Source of the DNA: Ardenticatenaceae bacterium
GTDB taxonomy: Bacteria; Chloroflexota; Anaerolineae; Promineifilales; Promineifilaceae
Assembly (NCBI GenBank): GCA_020634395.1
Contig: JACKBU010000011.1
Location: 67,415 to 131,414, forward strand
Direction of reading: 5' to 3'
Length of the DNA: 64,000 bases
Part shown: positions 34,410 to 43,466 of the stretch, piece by piece
How the letters are laid out: each line of letters starts with the position of its first letter
Position numbering within the stretch: the stretch's first letter is position 1
The notes under the pieces: model-generated
The model's input: only the letters and a program-made list of their open reading frames with translations
The model's database searches: none
Told to the model about the DNA's origin: nothing
Translations under genes and position numbers: made by a program

Positions 34410-35285
34410 TTATCCGGCAGCCATGCGTTGGTTGGCGTTGGCGACCAGGTCGCGCACCCAGGCCAGGCTCTTTTCGATCATCGGGCCGCCTGCCCCTTCG
34501 CACTCGATGCTGACGACGCCGTCGTAGCCAATGTCTACGAGGATGTCGAAGCACTTTTGGATGTTTTCGACGTTGACGCCATCGCCGATGGCCGTCTGGC
34601 TGACGGCGATGCCGGTCAGCTCGCCGCGCAGGGAGGCGGCCAGCGACTCGCTGACGTCTTTGACGTGGACGTGGCTGACTTTGTGTTTGAAGCGGTTGAG
34701 GAAGGCGACGGGGTCTTGCCCGGCGATGAACGTATTGCCGGTATCCATGTTCATGCGCAGGTGGGGCGTGTCGAAGAAGTCGAGCATCTGGGCCATGAAC
34801 TCCGGTTTGGTGGTGTAGTAGCCGTGGGGTTCGATGTTGATGATCATGTTGTAGCGCACGGCCGTTTCCAGCACCTCTCCGTAAATACGTTTCATCAGTT
34901 CCAAAGCCTGTTCGTCCGTTTGCCCTTCCGGTTTATACATGTGGTCGGTTGTGTCGATGTGATGGCATCCGACTAAGTAGGCCCAACGGATAGAGTTCTG
35001 GATATACGTGGTACCAATGGAAGCGGCATTGGGGAGGGATAGCGGATAAGCCGCATCCAGTTGTGAAAACTGGACGCCGTAATCCTCCATTTTGCGCCGC
35101 AAAGCCAGGGGGTCTTCCCATAAGGCCACATGCGGCTGGTAGCCTAAACCGTGAATCCAGCTGACGCCATCAATCGTGCCGCATTCGATGTAGTGCACAT
35201 CGTTTTGCTGCGCCCACTGCAGGCAGTGCTCAAAGCTCCAGTAGGCACTGTTGAAAGCATCCGTGTGAAAACCAATTTCCATCAT
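34410..35285 (-). CDS. Sugar isomerase/epimerase, TIM barrel (paralogue)
   Basis: A 291-residue barrel of the xylose-isomerase-like family. Motifs are IINIEPHGYYTTKP, MNMDTGNTFIAGQDP, KVSHVHVKDVS and VVSIECEGAG, giving the Glu/Asp/His/Glu metal set. The architecture and motif spacing parallel the next gene (33454-34284), so the two probably catalyse successive or alternative isomerisations of the same sugar series. It follows the solute-binding protein gene. Two adjacent ATGs (35285, 35282) are possible starts behind GGGGGGCTGGA. Confidence 0.85.
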   Translation of the reverse strand: MMEIGFHTDAFNSAYWSFEHCLQWAQQNDVHYIECGTIDGVSWIHGLGYQPHVALWEDPLALRRKMEDYGVQFSQLDAAYPLSLPNAASIGTTYIQNSIRWAYLVGCHHIDTTDHMYKPEGQTDEQALELMKRIYGEVLETAVRYNMIINIEPHGYYTTKPEFMAQMLDFFDTPHLRMNMDTGNTFIAGQDPVAFLNRFKHKVSHVHVKDVSESLAASLRGELTGIAVSQTAIGDGVNVENIQKCFDILVDIGYDGVVSIECEGAGGPMIEKSLAWVRDLVANANQRMAAG

Positions 35286-35378
35286 TCCAGCCCCCCTCGA
35301 CACAGGTCGTGGTCGAGTTGGTGTGCGGACCGGTGAACGGTCCGCACACTAGACTAAGTTATTCGATTGGTCAGTTGT

Positions 35379-36677
35379 TTATTGCGTGCCGCCCCAGCGT
35401 TCGGGGAAATCGGGCATGTTTTCGCAGCCGCACATGGCGTAATGCAGTGGCGGCATGTTGGGTTGTACGTACTGATCCAGGTTTTCGTTGGTGATAACCG
35501 GTTGGGGCAGACGCCAGACGGCCGGGACTTCTTCACCATTCATGATGTGGAGGGCAGCGATGATGGGGGTGCGCCACTGGAAGGTGGGGAAGGTGGGGGC
35601 GATGCCTGAAAGGTTGTTCTCTTGCCACTTCACCAGGAAATCTTGCTGGTCTTCACCGACGATGATGGGATAGGGTTGGCCGGCATCTTCGAAGGCTTCC
35701 AGGGCGGCAACGGCCGTTGCGCCTGCGTCCATCCATACGGCGTCAATCCGGCCAAAACGGTCCAGGTAGTCCGTCACGATCGACTTCACCTTGGCATTAT
35801 CGCCATCGCCAAATTCCACACCAATCACGTTGATGCCGGGCGCATCTTCAAAGGCCAACTTGGCCGCCGCCCAGCGCTCTTCCAACACGTCCACGCCAGG
35901 TAAGATGCGCAGCGCCAGAACGTTACAGTCTTCGCTGCAGTTATCGATGATGTAACGTGCGCCTGCTTCACCAAAGGCATACCCACCAATGGGCTGCACA
36001 AAGCTAACCGGGCAGTCCGTGAAAACGCCCCGGTCGAAAACGACTACCGGCAGCTGTTCGCAAGCCTGTTCGATGGCGGGAGTCAGAGCGGCCGTGGTGT
36101 TGGGGGAGACGATGAGGACATCACAGTTGCCGCTGGCTACCAGGTCGGCGATGTCGGCGATTTGCTTTTCGTCACTGCCTTCGGCGTCTACGTGGATCAG
36201 TTCGGCGATTTCCGGATGCAGGTCGGCTTCGGCTTGCATGGTAGTCCAGCCAACGACGCGCCAGGGGTTATTCACACCGGCATTAGAGAAGCAGAAGGTG
36301 TAGGGGCCTTCTTTGGCATACTGGCTGGTATCGACCATTTCCGGGTTGTCCAGCATTTGTATCCAGGGTTGATCGGCCGGGCCTTCGGGGGTCATGGTCA
36401 TCTGGCGCATGGAGCGATCATACTGCTCCTGGCTAAAGAACTCAGATTTGACCTGGGCCGCGTCGCTCTCCAGACCGGCGGCGACAGGCTGTTCAGCGGC
36501 CGGTTCTTCGGCCATTGGTTCTTCTTGGGTTGGTGCTGCTTCTTGGGCGGCCGGTTCTTCAGCCGCAGGTTCTTCAGTTGTGGTGGCGGCGCCGCCACCG
36601 CAGGCAACCAGCCCCAACACCAGTATGACAAGTGCGAAAATCAAGAACCAGGGACGCTTAACGTTTTTGAAAAACAT
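35379..36677 (-). CDS. Sugar ABC transporter substrate-binding lipoprotein (RbsB-type)
   Basis: A 432-residue lipoprotein with signal FLIFALVILVLGLVACGGG (lipid Cys near 26) and an unusually long Glu/Pro/Ala-rich tether (about 35-75, repeats of EEPAAEEPAAQE). The periplasmic-binding-type I domain follows, with YTFCFSNAGVNNPW, EKQIADIADLVASGNCDVL, the hinge region VVFDRGVFTD and VWMDAGATAVAALEAF. It captures the island's sugar and delivers it to the two permeases encoded upstream. The long acidic tether suggests surface display through a wall layer. ATG 36677 follows AGGAGGAG. Confidence 0.88.
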   Translation of the reverse strand: MFFKNVKRPWFLIFALVILVLGLVACGGGAATTTEEPAAEEPAAQEAAPTQEEPMAEEPAAEQPVAAGLESDAAQVKSEFFSQEQYDRSMRQMTMTPEGPADQPWIQMLDNPEMVDTSQYAKEGPYTFCFSNAGVNNPWRVVGWTTMQAEADLHPEIAELIHVDAEGSDEKQIADIADLVASGNCDVLIVSPNTTAALTPAIEQACEQLPVVVFDRGVFTDCPVSFVQPIGGYAFGEAGARYIIDNCSEDCNVLALRILPGVDVLEERWAAAKLAFEDAPGINVIGVEFGDGDNAKVKSIVTDYLDRFGRIDAVWMDAGATAVAALEAFEDAGQPYPIIVGEDQQDFLVKWQENNLSGIAPTFPTFQWRTPIIAALHIMNGEEVPAVWRLPQPVITNENLDQYVQPNMPPLHYAMCGCENMPDFPERWGGTQ

Positions 36678-36767
36678 TGGATTTCTCCTCCTTTTAGGAA
36701 GTAATGTCTTGTAAACCCATTCAGATAGTGTTTTCGGTCGTTGCATGTGATGCTTTATTATCGAATA

Positions 36768-36785
36768 AATGTCACCTCCTTTTTG
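36768..36785 (-). promoter_or_regulatory. Orphan strong Shine-Dalgarno sequence upstream of the binding-protein gene
   Basis: AAAAAGGAGGTGAC (minus strand) is an ideal ribosome site, but only ATT follows at the right distance. The frame it would open continues into the binding-protein gene and would mask its lipoprotein signal. The real start has its own site. This may be a leftover start or a ribosome standby site. Confidence 0.35.
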
Positions 36786-36818
36786 TGGGTGAAGCCGTTA
36801 CGGCGTGGCCTCTGGTTG

Positions 36819-37817
36819 TTAACGTGTTCGGCGGGAACGGTAGGCGGCGTAAGCAACAGCGCCGATAATGATCAACCCCTGAACTGCGTCGCGCAGCGGT
36901 TTGGGGAGACCTAATAGATTAAGCAAGGTGAATAAAGCTTCGAGGGCCAGAGCACCGGCAATGGCTGCTCCCATAGAGCCACGGCCGCCAAGCAAGACGG
37001 CCCCGCCCAAAACGGCCGCAGAAATGGCCTGTAATTCGTATCCCTCGCCGGCGTCGGGATTGACCCCGCCAAAGCCACCTTGCAGGATACCGGCAATAAC
37101 GGCCGTTATCGCCGACAATACAAAAGCAATAATGCGCAGCTTCTCCACACTGATCCCGGCCAGCCGGGAGGCACGCGGGTTATCACCCACCGCCAGTAAC
37201 TGCCGGCCCAGATTCGTCTGATTGAACAGATAGATTGCTGCCGCGCTCACAACGATCAGCACCAGAACTGCATAAGGAAAACGTTCGATCACCGGGAAAG
37301 GCTCCAACCAGCCTCGGCCGAACATGCGGAAATTATCCGTGAGATAGCCGCGCGGAGCGCCGCCTGTCCAGTAAAGCCCGGCGCCGCGCAGAGCCAGCAG
37401 CATGCCCAGCGTAGCAATTAGTGAGGGCACGTTTAGATAAGAAACGATGACGCCGTTCAATAAGCCAACCAGAATACCGATGCCAAACAGGACCAGAATA
37501 GCCCACCAGGTATTGGCCGGGTCGTTGTTAATAAGCAGAGAAGCCCCGATAACTGTCAGCGACATCAGCGAACCACCCGACAGATCGAAGCCGCCGGTAA
37601 CGATGACAAAGAGCTGTCCGGCAGTCAGCACCATCAGCGGGGCAGCCCGGCGCAGCAGGTTTAGAAACCCCGCCGGCTCCAAAAATGTGGGATTTTGCGT
37701 GCCAATGCCGATCAACAGAAGGATCAGGACGATGTAGATGGGAGCGATATTGCGCAGACCGATGATGAAGCGATCCCAAAGCGAGCGTTCTTGGGCGGGT
37801 GTGGAAATTTGAGCCAT
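36819..37817 (-). CDS. Sugar ABC transporter permease (RbsC-type)
   Basis: The 332-residue membrane protein has about ten helices and the RbsC family motifs VIVTGGFDLSGGSLMSL, IATLGMLLALRGAGLYW, LLAVGDNPRASRLAGISV (cytoplasmic coupling loop) and ISAAVLGGAVLLGGRGSM. With the adjoining permease it forms a heteromeric channel for a monosaccharide. It begins 12 bp after the preceding permease gene and ends 141 bp before the binding-protein gene. That gap has an orphan ribosome site but no gene. Confidence 0.92.
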   Translation of the reverse strand: MAQISTPAQERSLWDRFIIGLRNIAPIYIVLILLLIGIGTQNPTFLEPAGFLNLLRRAAPLMVLTAGQLFVIVTGGFDLSGGSLMSLTVIGASLLINNDPANTWWAILVLFGIGILVGLLNGVIVSYLNVPSLIATLGMLLALRGAGLYWTGGAPRGYLTDNFRMFGRGWLEPFPVIERFPYAVLVLIVVSAAAIYLFNQTNLGRQLLAVGDNPRASRLAGISVEKLRIIAFVLSAITAVIAGILQGGFGGVNPDAGEGYELQAISAAVLGGAVLLGGRGSMGAAIAGALALEALFTLLNLLGLPKPLRDAVQGLIIIGAVAYAAYRSRRTR

Positions 37818-37829
37818 TGTCTTTTTGTC

Positions 37830-38816
37830 CTAAGCAGCCTTTTCTTTGGAGCGCACGGTATAACTGGCCACAGCCAGAATAATGATGGCCCCACGCAGAA
37901 CCTGTTTCAGGAAGGTATCGACGCCGAGCTGGTTGAACATCGTATCCAGCACGCCGAAGATCAGTACGCCGGCCAGAGTGCCGATGACGCCGCCTTTGCC
38001 GCCGGATAACGCTGTGCCGCCAACCACGACCGCGGCGATGGATTCCAAATCGTAGAGGCCGTCGGTGCCGACCCAGGGGGCGCCGGAGCGCAGGCGGCTG
38101 ACCACGAAGAGGCCGGTGAGTACGGCCGTTAAACTGCACACCACGTGCGCCAAAATCAGTACCCGATCTGTGCGCAAACCAGACAGCCGCGAGGTGATCT
38201 CGCTGCCGCCCACGGCGTATAGATGCGAGCCAAACCGCGTACGGCTCAGTACAAACGCCGATATGAGGGTCACGGCCAGCAGTACTAGAATTGAAATGGG
38301 GATGGGACCAAGCGTGCCGTAGCCCAGGGTCTGGAAGCTGCGGGGCACGGCGCCTACAAACGTCTCGAAACTGGCGTTGAGGATGCCTTTCAGAACCAAT
38401 CCGACGCCCAGGGTGGCAATGAACGGATTCACTTTAAGCTTGCTGACGATCAGGCCGTTAATCAGTCCAACCAGGCCGCCGATGGCAAAAACGGCGGCTA
38501 CAGCTAAGGGCACTCGTGCCGGGTCGCCCTGCATAAGATAGGAGGCCATAACGGCCGTCACGCTGATGAGGTAAGCAACCGATAAATCGATAGAAGCGGC
38601 CAGCATGACAAAGGTCTGCCCCATAGCCACAATGCCCAGCGCCACCGACCGGACGACCATATTGGTAAGAATGACACCTGACGTGATCTGGCCGCGCCCA
38701 AAAATGGCATCCAGGACGATGGCCGATACAAACACGATCAACAGAATGGCATAAACAGGAGGAATTTTTGATTCGCGGACACGGGACCGCATATTGGACC
38801 AGGTTAAGGCTGACAT
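37830..38816 (-). CDS. Sugar ABC transporter permease (RbsC-type), second subunit
   Basis: A 328-residue permease with the same family marks: ALGIVAMGQTFVMLAASIDLSV, FIATLGVGLVLKGILNAS, LYAVGGSEITSRLSGLRT and ESIAAVVVGGTALSGGKG. It is clearly homologous to the next gene product but diverged, so the channel is probably a heterodimer rather than the homodimer of RbsC. ATG 38816 is preceded by AAAAAGGAAGC. A longer frame extending to 38963 overlaps the ATPase gene and is unlikely. Confidence 0.92.
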   Translation of the reverse strand: MSALTWSNMRSRVRESKIPPVYAILLIVFVSAIVLDAIFGRGQITSGVILTNMVVRSVALGIVAMGQTFVMLAASIDLSVAYLISVTAVMASYLMQGDPARVPLAVAAVFAIGGLVGLINGLIVSKLKVNPFIATLGVGLVLKGILNASFETFVGAVPRSFQTLGYGTLGPIPISILVLLAVTLISAFVLSRTRFGSHLYAVGGSEITSRLSGLRTDRVLILAHVVCSLTAVLTGLFVVSRLRSGAPWVGTDGLYDLESIAAVVVGGTALSGGKGGVIGTLAGVLIFGVLDTMFNQLGVDTFLKQVLRGAIIILAVASYTVRSKEKAA

Positions 38817-38845
38817 AGATTTGCTTCCTTTTTCTCTTTCTGGCC

Positions 38846-40393
38846 TTAAACGGCCGTTTCCACTGCTGCTTCGGCTTCCTGTTCGCGATGACCTGTTGCC
38901 AGAATCATAATGTCTTCTTCGCTGGCTCCCGCCGGCAGCTCGCCGCTGATACGGCCGTCCCACATCACCACAATGCGGTCGCTCATGCCAATCACTTCTG
39001 GCAGCTCCGAGGAAATCATCAACACCGCTGCCCCTGCCTGAGTCAGTTCGCGAATCATCTCGTGGATGCTGGCCTTGGCGTCTACGTCGATGCCCCGCGT
39101 CGGTTCATCAAAGATGAAAATATCACAGGTCGAAGCCAGCCACTTGGCCAAAACCACCTTTTGCTGATTGCCGCCGCTGAGATATTGAACTTCCTGCGTA
39201 AGGCTGGGAGTGCGCACGTCGACTTGTTTCACAAGCTCGGATACCAAATGTGGTTTGCTGGCCGTTCCATTTCGCTTAATGCGCCCCAGCACCAACTGTA
39301 GCGCGCGCACCGAAACCAAGATGTTGTCGTTCAAAGGCTGGTTGGGGAAGATGCCTTCTGCTTTGCGATCTTCTGTTACAAACCCCATACGGGCATGAAT
39401 GGCGGCATTAGGTGATTTGACGTGCGAATCCTGGCCCTTAAGAGTCAACTGGCCGCTGGTAAACGGTGCTACGCCAAAAAGCGCCTGAGCCAACTCGGTC
39501 CGTCCGGATCCCTGCAGACCGGCTACCCCAACAATTTCCCCGGCCCGCAGCGTGAGATTGATATCGTGCAGTTTGTTATTGCTGCCGTTTACTACCTGCA
39601 CCATCACCTCACCGATTTCTTCCGGTCTGGCCAGACGAGGAAAGTATTGGTCTAATTCTCGTCCAACCATCATCGTGATAATTTTGCTGGGTGTAACCTC
39701 TGTGGCCGGCGCTGTGGCCACGTACTGACCATCTTTTAGAACAGTGATGGTATCGGCGATGTCAAACACCTCGGTAAACCGATGAGATATGAAGATGACG
39801 GCCATGCCCTGCTCGATGAGCTTATGAATGAGGCGGGTGAGAATTTCTACCTCGTGCGTGGCTAACGCGGCCGTTGGTTCGTCCATAATGAGGACTTTGG
39901 AGTCGAAGGAAAGGGCTTTGGCAATTTCTACTAACTGCTGCTCGGCAATGGACAGCGATTTCACTTCCGCGTCGGGCGAAATCATGTCTTCGGCGCCGAC
40001 TTGCTTGAGCACATCACGCGTGCGACGCCGCAGTTGACGCTGATCGATGAGGCCATAGCGCGTTGGCTCGCGGCCCAAAAAGATGTTTTGCGCTACGGTG
40101 CGTTCGGGCAGCAGGTTGAATTCCTGGTAGATAATGCTGATGCCGGCCTCTTGTGCTTCGCGGGGGTGGCTGAAGTGGATCGGTTGACCCTGGAAGAGAA
40201 TTTCGCCTTCATCCGGGATGTAAGCGCCCACCAAAATTTTCATGAGGGTAGATTTACCAGCCCCGTTTTCACCGACCACGGCGTGGACTTTGCCTGGATA
40301 AAACTGGGCCGACACATTGTCCAGGGCCACTACGCCAGGAAACCGTTTGGTGATACTGCGCACTTCTAAAATGGGTTCTTCCGCGTTCGCCAT
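38846..40393 (-). CDS. Sugar ABC transporter ATP-binding protein (RbsA/MglA-type)
   Basis: A 515-residue protein with two fused ATPase domains. The first has Walker A GENGAGKST (about 39-47), signature LSIAEQQ and Walker B VLIMDEPTAAL. The second has a degenerate Walker A GLQGSGRTE, the signature LSGGNQQKVVLAKWL and FIFDEPTRGID. This asymmetry is normal for RbsA/MglA. It energises the RbsC-type permeases encoded next. The order ATPase, permease, permease, binding protein is standard for the CUT2 group. Confidence 0.93.
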   Translation of the reverse strand: MANAEEPILEVRSITKRFPGVVALDNVSAQFYPGKVHAVVGENGAGKSTLMKILVGAYIPDEGEILFQGQPIHFSHPREAQEAGISIIYQEFNLLPERTVAQNIFLGREPTRYGLIDQRQLRRRTRDVLKQVGAEDMISPDAEVKSLSIAEQQLVEIAKALSFDSKVLIMDEPTAALATHEVEILTRLIHKLIEQGMAVIFISHRFTEVFDIADTITVLKDGQYVATAPATEVTPSKIITMMVGRELDQYFPRLARPEEIGEVMVQVVNGSNNKLHDINLTLRAGEIVGVAGLQGSGRTELAQALFGVAPFTSGQLTLKGQDSHVKSPNAAIHARMGFVTEDRKAEGIFPNQPLNDNILVSVRALQLVLGRIKRNGTASKPHLVSELVKQVDVRTPSLTQEVQYLSGGNQQKVVLAKWLASTCDIFIFDEPTRGIDVDAKASIHEMIRELTQAGAAVLMISSELPEVIGMSDRIVVMWDGRISGELPAGASEEDIMILATGHREQEAEAAVETAV

Positions 40394-40464
40394 TTGGCTG
40401 TTATCTCCATTTCGGATGTTGGACTTTGGAATGAGTGCCGTCTCAGTTTGGCAGCAGTCTGCCT

Positions 40465-41319
40465 TTATCCGCGTTCCATAAGTTCACGCAAAAAGGCCAG
40501 CCCGCCAGAGGCGATGGAATCCTGATCCGGTGCGATTTCCCGCCAGATGCAGACGGCGCGAGCGATGGACTGCACTTGTGGGGTGAAGGATTCGATGACC
40601 ACCGCCCCCTGATAGTTCACGTCGCTTAGGGCCTGGGCTACGCCTTGCCAGTTGACCTGGCCTGTGCCGGGTATGCCCCGATCATTTTCGCAGGCATGCA
40701 TGTGGTAGATACGAGACCCGGCCCGGCAGATGGCAGCGGCGGAATCTTTTTCTTCTAGATGCATATGGAAGGTATCCAGGTGCAGGCCAACGGCCGTTTC
40801 CCCCACCTGCTCAATCAATGCCAGCCCCTGGTCTACCACGTTGATTACGTCGTTTTCAAAGCGGTTTAGCGGCTCGAAGGCCAGTTTGACGCCGTGCGTT
40901 CGGGCGTAGGCTCCCCACTTTTGCAGCCCGGCAACGGCGCGATCCCATTCTTGCTGGCGGGCAACGGCCGTTTCCAATCGTGCCTTTCCCACTGCTGAAT
41001 ACATCGGTCCGGCAACAACGGGCGCTTCTAGCTCGGCGGCCGCTTCAATACACCACTGCAGGTAGGCCTCGGCATTTTGCCTTGCTGCCTCGTCTTCGCT
41101 GCTGAGGTTGCGGTCCGGGCCAAATGCGCCGCAGACAATCACGCCGATGCCGGTTTCCTGTGCCGCCCGCCGCAGCGCCGGCACGTCGATCAAGGCCGGG
41201 TCTTCGACCGCGACTTCCAGTACGTCGAAGCCCATTTGCTGCACCTTCTCAAACAGATAAAGGTGCCTGTCAGTGGTAAATGGAGATTCCCAGATAAAGG
41301 TGTTCGCGCCGAATTTCAA
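40465..41319 (-). CDS. Ketose 3-epimerase-like TIM barrel (tagatose/psicose epimerase family)
   Basis: A 284-residue barrel with the D-tagatose 3-epimerase family marks: LAFEPLNRFENDVIN (metal Glu), GLHLDTFHMHLEEKD (metal Asp and His), HACENDRGIPGTGQVNW and AVVIESFTP (metal Glu). The family epimerises ketoses at C3 with Mn2+ or Co2+. It fits a pathway that turns an unusual ketose into one the FGGY kinase accepts. The gene lies between the Gfo/Idh gene, with a perfect 18-bp hairpin repeat in the gap, and the ABC ATPase gene. Confidence 0.87.
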   Translation of the reverse strand: MKFGANTFIWESPFTTDRHLYLFEKVQQMGFDVLEVAVEDPALIDVPALRRAAQETGIGVIVCGAFGPDRNLSSEDEAARQNAEAYLQWCIEAAAELEAPVVAGPMYSAVGKARLETAVARQQEWDRAVAGLQKWGAYARTHGVKLAFEPLNRFENDVINVVDQGLALIEQVGETAVGLHLDTFHMHLEEKDSAAAICRAGSRIYHMHACENDRGIPGTGQVNWQGVAQALSDVNYQGAVVIESFTPQVQSIARAVCIWREIAPDQDSIASGGLAFLRELMERG

Positions 41320-41337
41320 AGCTGCCTCTTTGAAGAA

Positions 41338-41419
41338 GTTGGTTGGATTGTGAGTTGGTTAGTTTGTTGGACCTTTGCCAACAAACTAACCAACTGAACC
41401 AACTAACAAACCTACAAAC
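41338..41419. repeat. TTGGTT-type intergenic inverted repeat, copy 2
   Basis: AGTTGGTTAGTTTGTTGG (41353-41370) and its exact complement (41378-41395) form an 18-bp perfect stem with a 7-nt loop. More units flank each arm. On the minus strand the repeat supplies the last codons and the TAG stop (41412-41414) of the upstream Gfo/Idh gene. Confidence 0.9.
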
Positions 41420-42578
41420 TATTTACCGCCACCCGCTGCCCGGTTTGGGCCGATTGGATGCCGGCTTGCAGCACTTCCACTTCTTTCAGGCCATCGTAGA
41501 AATTGGGGGCAATACTGCCGCCCGTTTCGATGGCTTTCATGAAATCTACTACCGCGTGATGGAATTCATGCTCGTAACCGATGATGTGGCCAGGCGGCCA
41601 CCAGGCAGCCACGTAATCGTGCTGTCCCCCTTCGGTGGCGATGATGGTGCGAAAGCCTTGGGCATAAGCTGGATCGTCGCGCAGGAAGAGCTGCAGTTCA
41701 TTCATACGTTCCAGGTTGAAGATGATGCTTCCTTTGCTGCCGTAAATCTCGAAGTAATTGTAGTTTTTACGGCCGGGCGCAAAGCGGGAGGCTTCAAAGG
41801 AGCCAAGTGCCCCGTTGGCAAACTCGGCGATCATGAAGGAGGCATCTTCAACGGTAACTTCGCCCATTTCTGTGGCTCCGCCACTACCCGCGCTGAACGT
41901 AGCGGCACCGGCTCCGGGTAACGGCCGTTCCTTCACAAACGTCGTCATCATCGCCGACACGGCTGCGATGTCACCTACGAGAAAGCGCGCCAGATCAACG
42001 CTGTGCGAATTCAAATCACCGTGCGGTCCCGTGCCGGCCGTTTCCTTGCGTAAATGCCAGGTCAGCGGGAAGTCAGGATCGACAATCCAATCCTGTAAAT
42101 ACGTCCCACGCCAGTGAAAAATTTTCCCAACTGTACCTTCGTCAATCAGCCGCTTGGCCAGCATCACAGCCGGGCAGCGCCGGTAATTGTGGTTGACATA
42201 ATGCACGATACCCGCCGCCTCAGCCGCCTCATACATCTCCCGCGCCTCTTCCAAGGTGATGGCAAACGGCTTCTCACAAAAGATATGTTTTCCCGCTTTG
42301 GCAGCCGCTACGGCGATGTCCCGGTGCAAATAGGTGGGCACAGAAATGTCTACGATGTCTACATCGTCACGTTCCACAACTTTGCGCCAGTCTGTTTCGG
42401 TCTCTTCCCAGCCCCAGCGCGCGGCAAACTCCTCCAGATCCTGCGCATTCTGGCCGCAAGCGACTTTCAGAACAGGCTTTATCCCCATGTCAAAAAAGCG
42501 AGGGGCATTCAGCCAGGCATTGCTGTGCGCTTTGCCCATGAACTTCGTCCCAATGATGGCCACGTTCATTGTCTTCAT
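41412..42578 (-). CDS. Gfo/Idh/MocA-family oxidoreductase
   Basis: A 388-residue NAD(P)-dependent dehydrogenase. It has the Rossmann start VAIIGTKFMGKAHSNAW, catalytic-type Lys in GKHIFCEKPFA, HYVNHNYRRCPAVMLAKRLI and the GDLNSHSVDLARFLVG active-site helix. It shares these segments closely with the Gfo/Idh protein at 54347-55498 at the far end of the opposite arm, so the two are paralogues. It would oxidise a sugar or inositol-like ring. The last few codons lie in the TTGGTT repeat. AAGGGGGGAAGTAG precedes the ATG at 42578. Confidence 0.88.
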   Translation of the reverse strand: MKTMNVAIIGTKFMGKAHSNAWLNAPRFFDMGIKPVLKVACGQNAQDLEEFAARWGWEETETDWRKVVERDDVDIVDISVPTYLHRDIAVAAAKAGKHIFCEKPFAITLEEAREMYEAAEAAGIVHYVNHNYRRCPAVMLAKRLIDEGTVGKIFHWRGTYLQDWIVDPDFPLTWHLRKETAGTGPHGDLNSHSVDLARFLVGDIAAVSAMMTTFVKERPLPGAGAATFSAGSGGATEMGEVTVEDASFMIAEFANGALGSFEASRFAPGRKNYNYFEIYGSKGSIIFNLERMNELQLFLRDDPAYAQGFRTIIATEGGQHDYVAAWWPPGHIIGYEHEFHHAVVDFMKAIETGGSIAPNFYDGLKEVEVLQAGIQSAQTGQRVAVNSL

Positions 42579-42592
42579 CTACTTCCCCCCCC

Positions 42593-43465
42593 TTACTTCA
42601 CGTTGGCGGCAATTCGCTTCAACTCTTTCACACTTTGCTCCACGGCCCAGTGTTCACAGTTTTCATAGTCGGGATGAAGCGAGTCTGTTTCTACTGCCAA
42701 AAAGCCCTGGTAATTGGCGTCGTGCAAAATCTGGGCCAGCTTTTGGTTATCTACCAGCCCTTCGCCTACTGGTGTAGAGGAAAAGAAATACCATTCTCGG
42801 GCGTCCAATCCTTTAACTGGTTTCAGATCCTTGATATGCGTGGCGTATACCCGATTGGCCAGTTTTTTGGCTCCTTCAACCGGATCATCCAACAACCGCA
42901 AAAAGTTGCCGGTGTCGAGGTTCAATCCTAGATAAGGGGAATCGACGCGGTCCAACAGCTCCACACATTCGTCCGAGGTGTAATCAATGTGATTTTCTAC
43001 GGCAAGTTTGACATCATACTCTTCGGCTACTTTGACGGCTTCCTTAAACCAGGCGACCAAAATATCGATTTGGGGGGCATGGGGCTCAAAGCGAAACATC
43101 AAGCTGCTGGCTACCACGCGCATCACGGGCGCGCCAATTAGTTTGGCGTTTGGAATTTGGGCGATCATATCATCGAAGGCGGCACGATTCTTGCCTGCTT
43201 CCAGGCCGTCCGGATGTCCCCAGGCATAGACGCGGTCGAAGCCATACTCATCCAACTGCGCTTTCAGATCGACAAACCACTCTTTGTCGTAACTGGGGAA
43301 GAAGCATGATTCAAGTGAAACCCCATCCACGTCTAACTTTTTCGCAAACGCCAGGAAATCCTCCATACTCATTTTTTCATTTTCCGGGGGAGGTGTTTGG
43401 TGTGGATAAACTTCTCCGAAATATCGGTGAAAACAGTAACTATCGATACCAACTTTCATCGCCAT
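42593..43465 (-). CDS. Sugar isomerase/epimerase, TIM barrel
   Basis: The 290-residue barrel shows KVGIDSYCFHRYFG at the start, DGVSLESCFF, then the metal-site motifs LAVENHIDYTSDE (Glu), GLNLDTGNFLRLL (Asp), ATHIKDLKPV (His, Asp) and FLAVETDS (Glu). It belongs to the xylose-isomerase-like superfamily (IolE/IolI relatives). It follows the GntR gene after one base, making it the first structural gene of the leftward arm. ATG 43465 has AAAAAGGAGAG upstream, better than an earlier ATG overlapping the regulator gene. Substrate unknown. Confidence 0.85.
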   Translation of the reverse strand: MAMKVGIDSYCFHRYFGEVYPHQTPPPENEKMSMEDFLAFAKKLDVDGVSLESCFFPSYDKEWFVDLKAQLDEYGFDRVYAWGHPDGLEAGKNRAAFDDMIAQIPNAKLIGAPVMRVVASSLMFRFEPHAPQIDILVAWFKEAVKVAEEYDVKLAVENHIDYTSDECVELLDRVDSPYLGLNLDTGNFLRLLDDPVEGAKKLANRVYATHIKDLKPVKGLDAREWYFFSSTPVGEGLVDNQKLAQILHDANYQGFLAVETDSLHPDYENCEHWAVEQSVKELKRIAANVK

Positions 43466-43466
43466 T

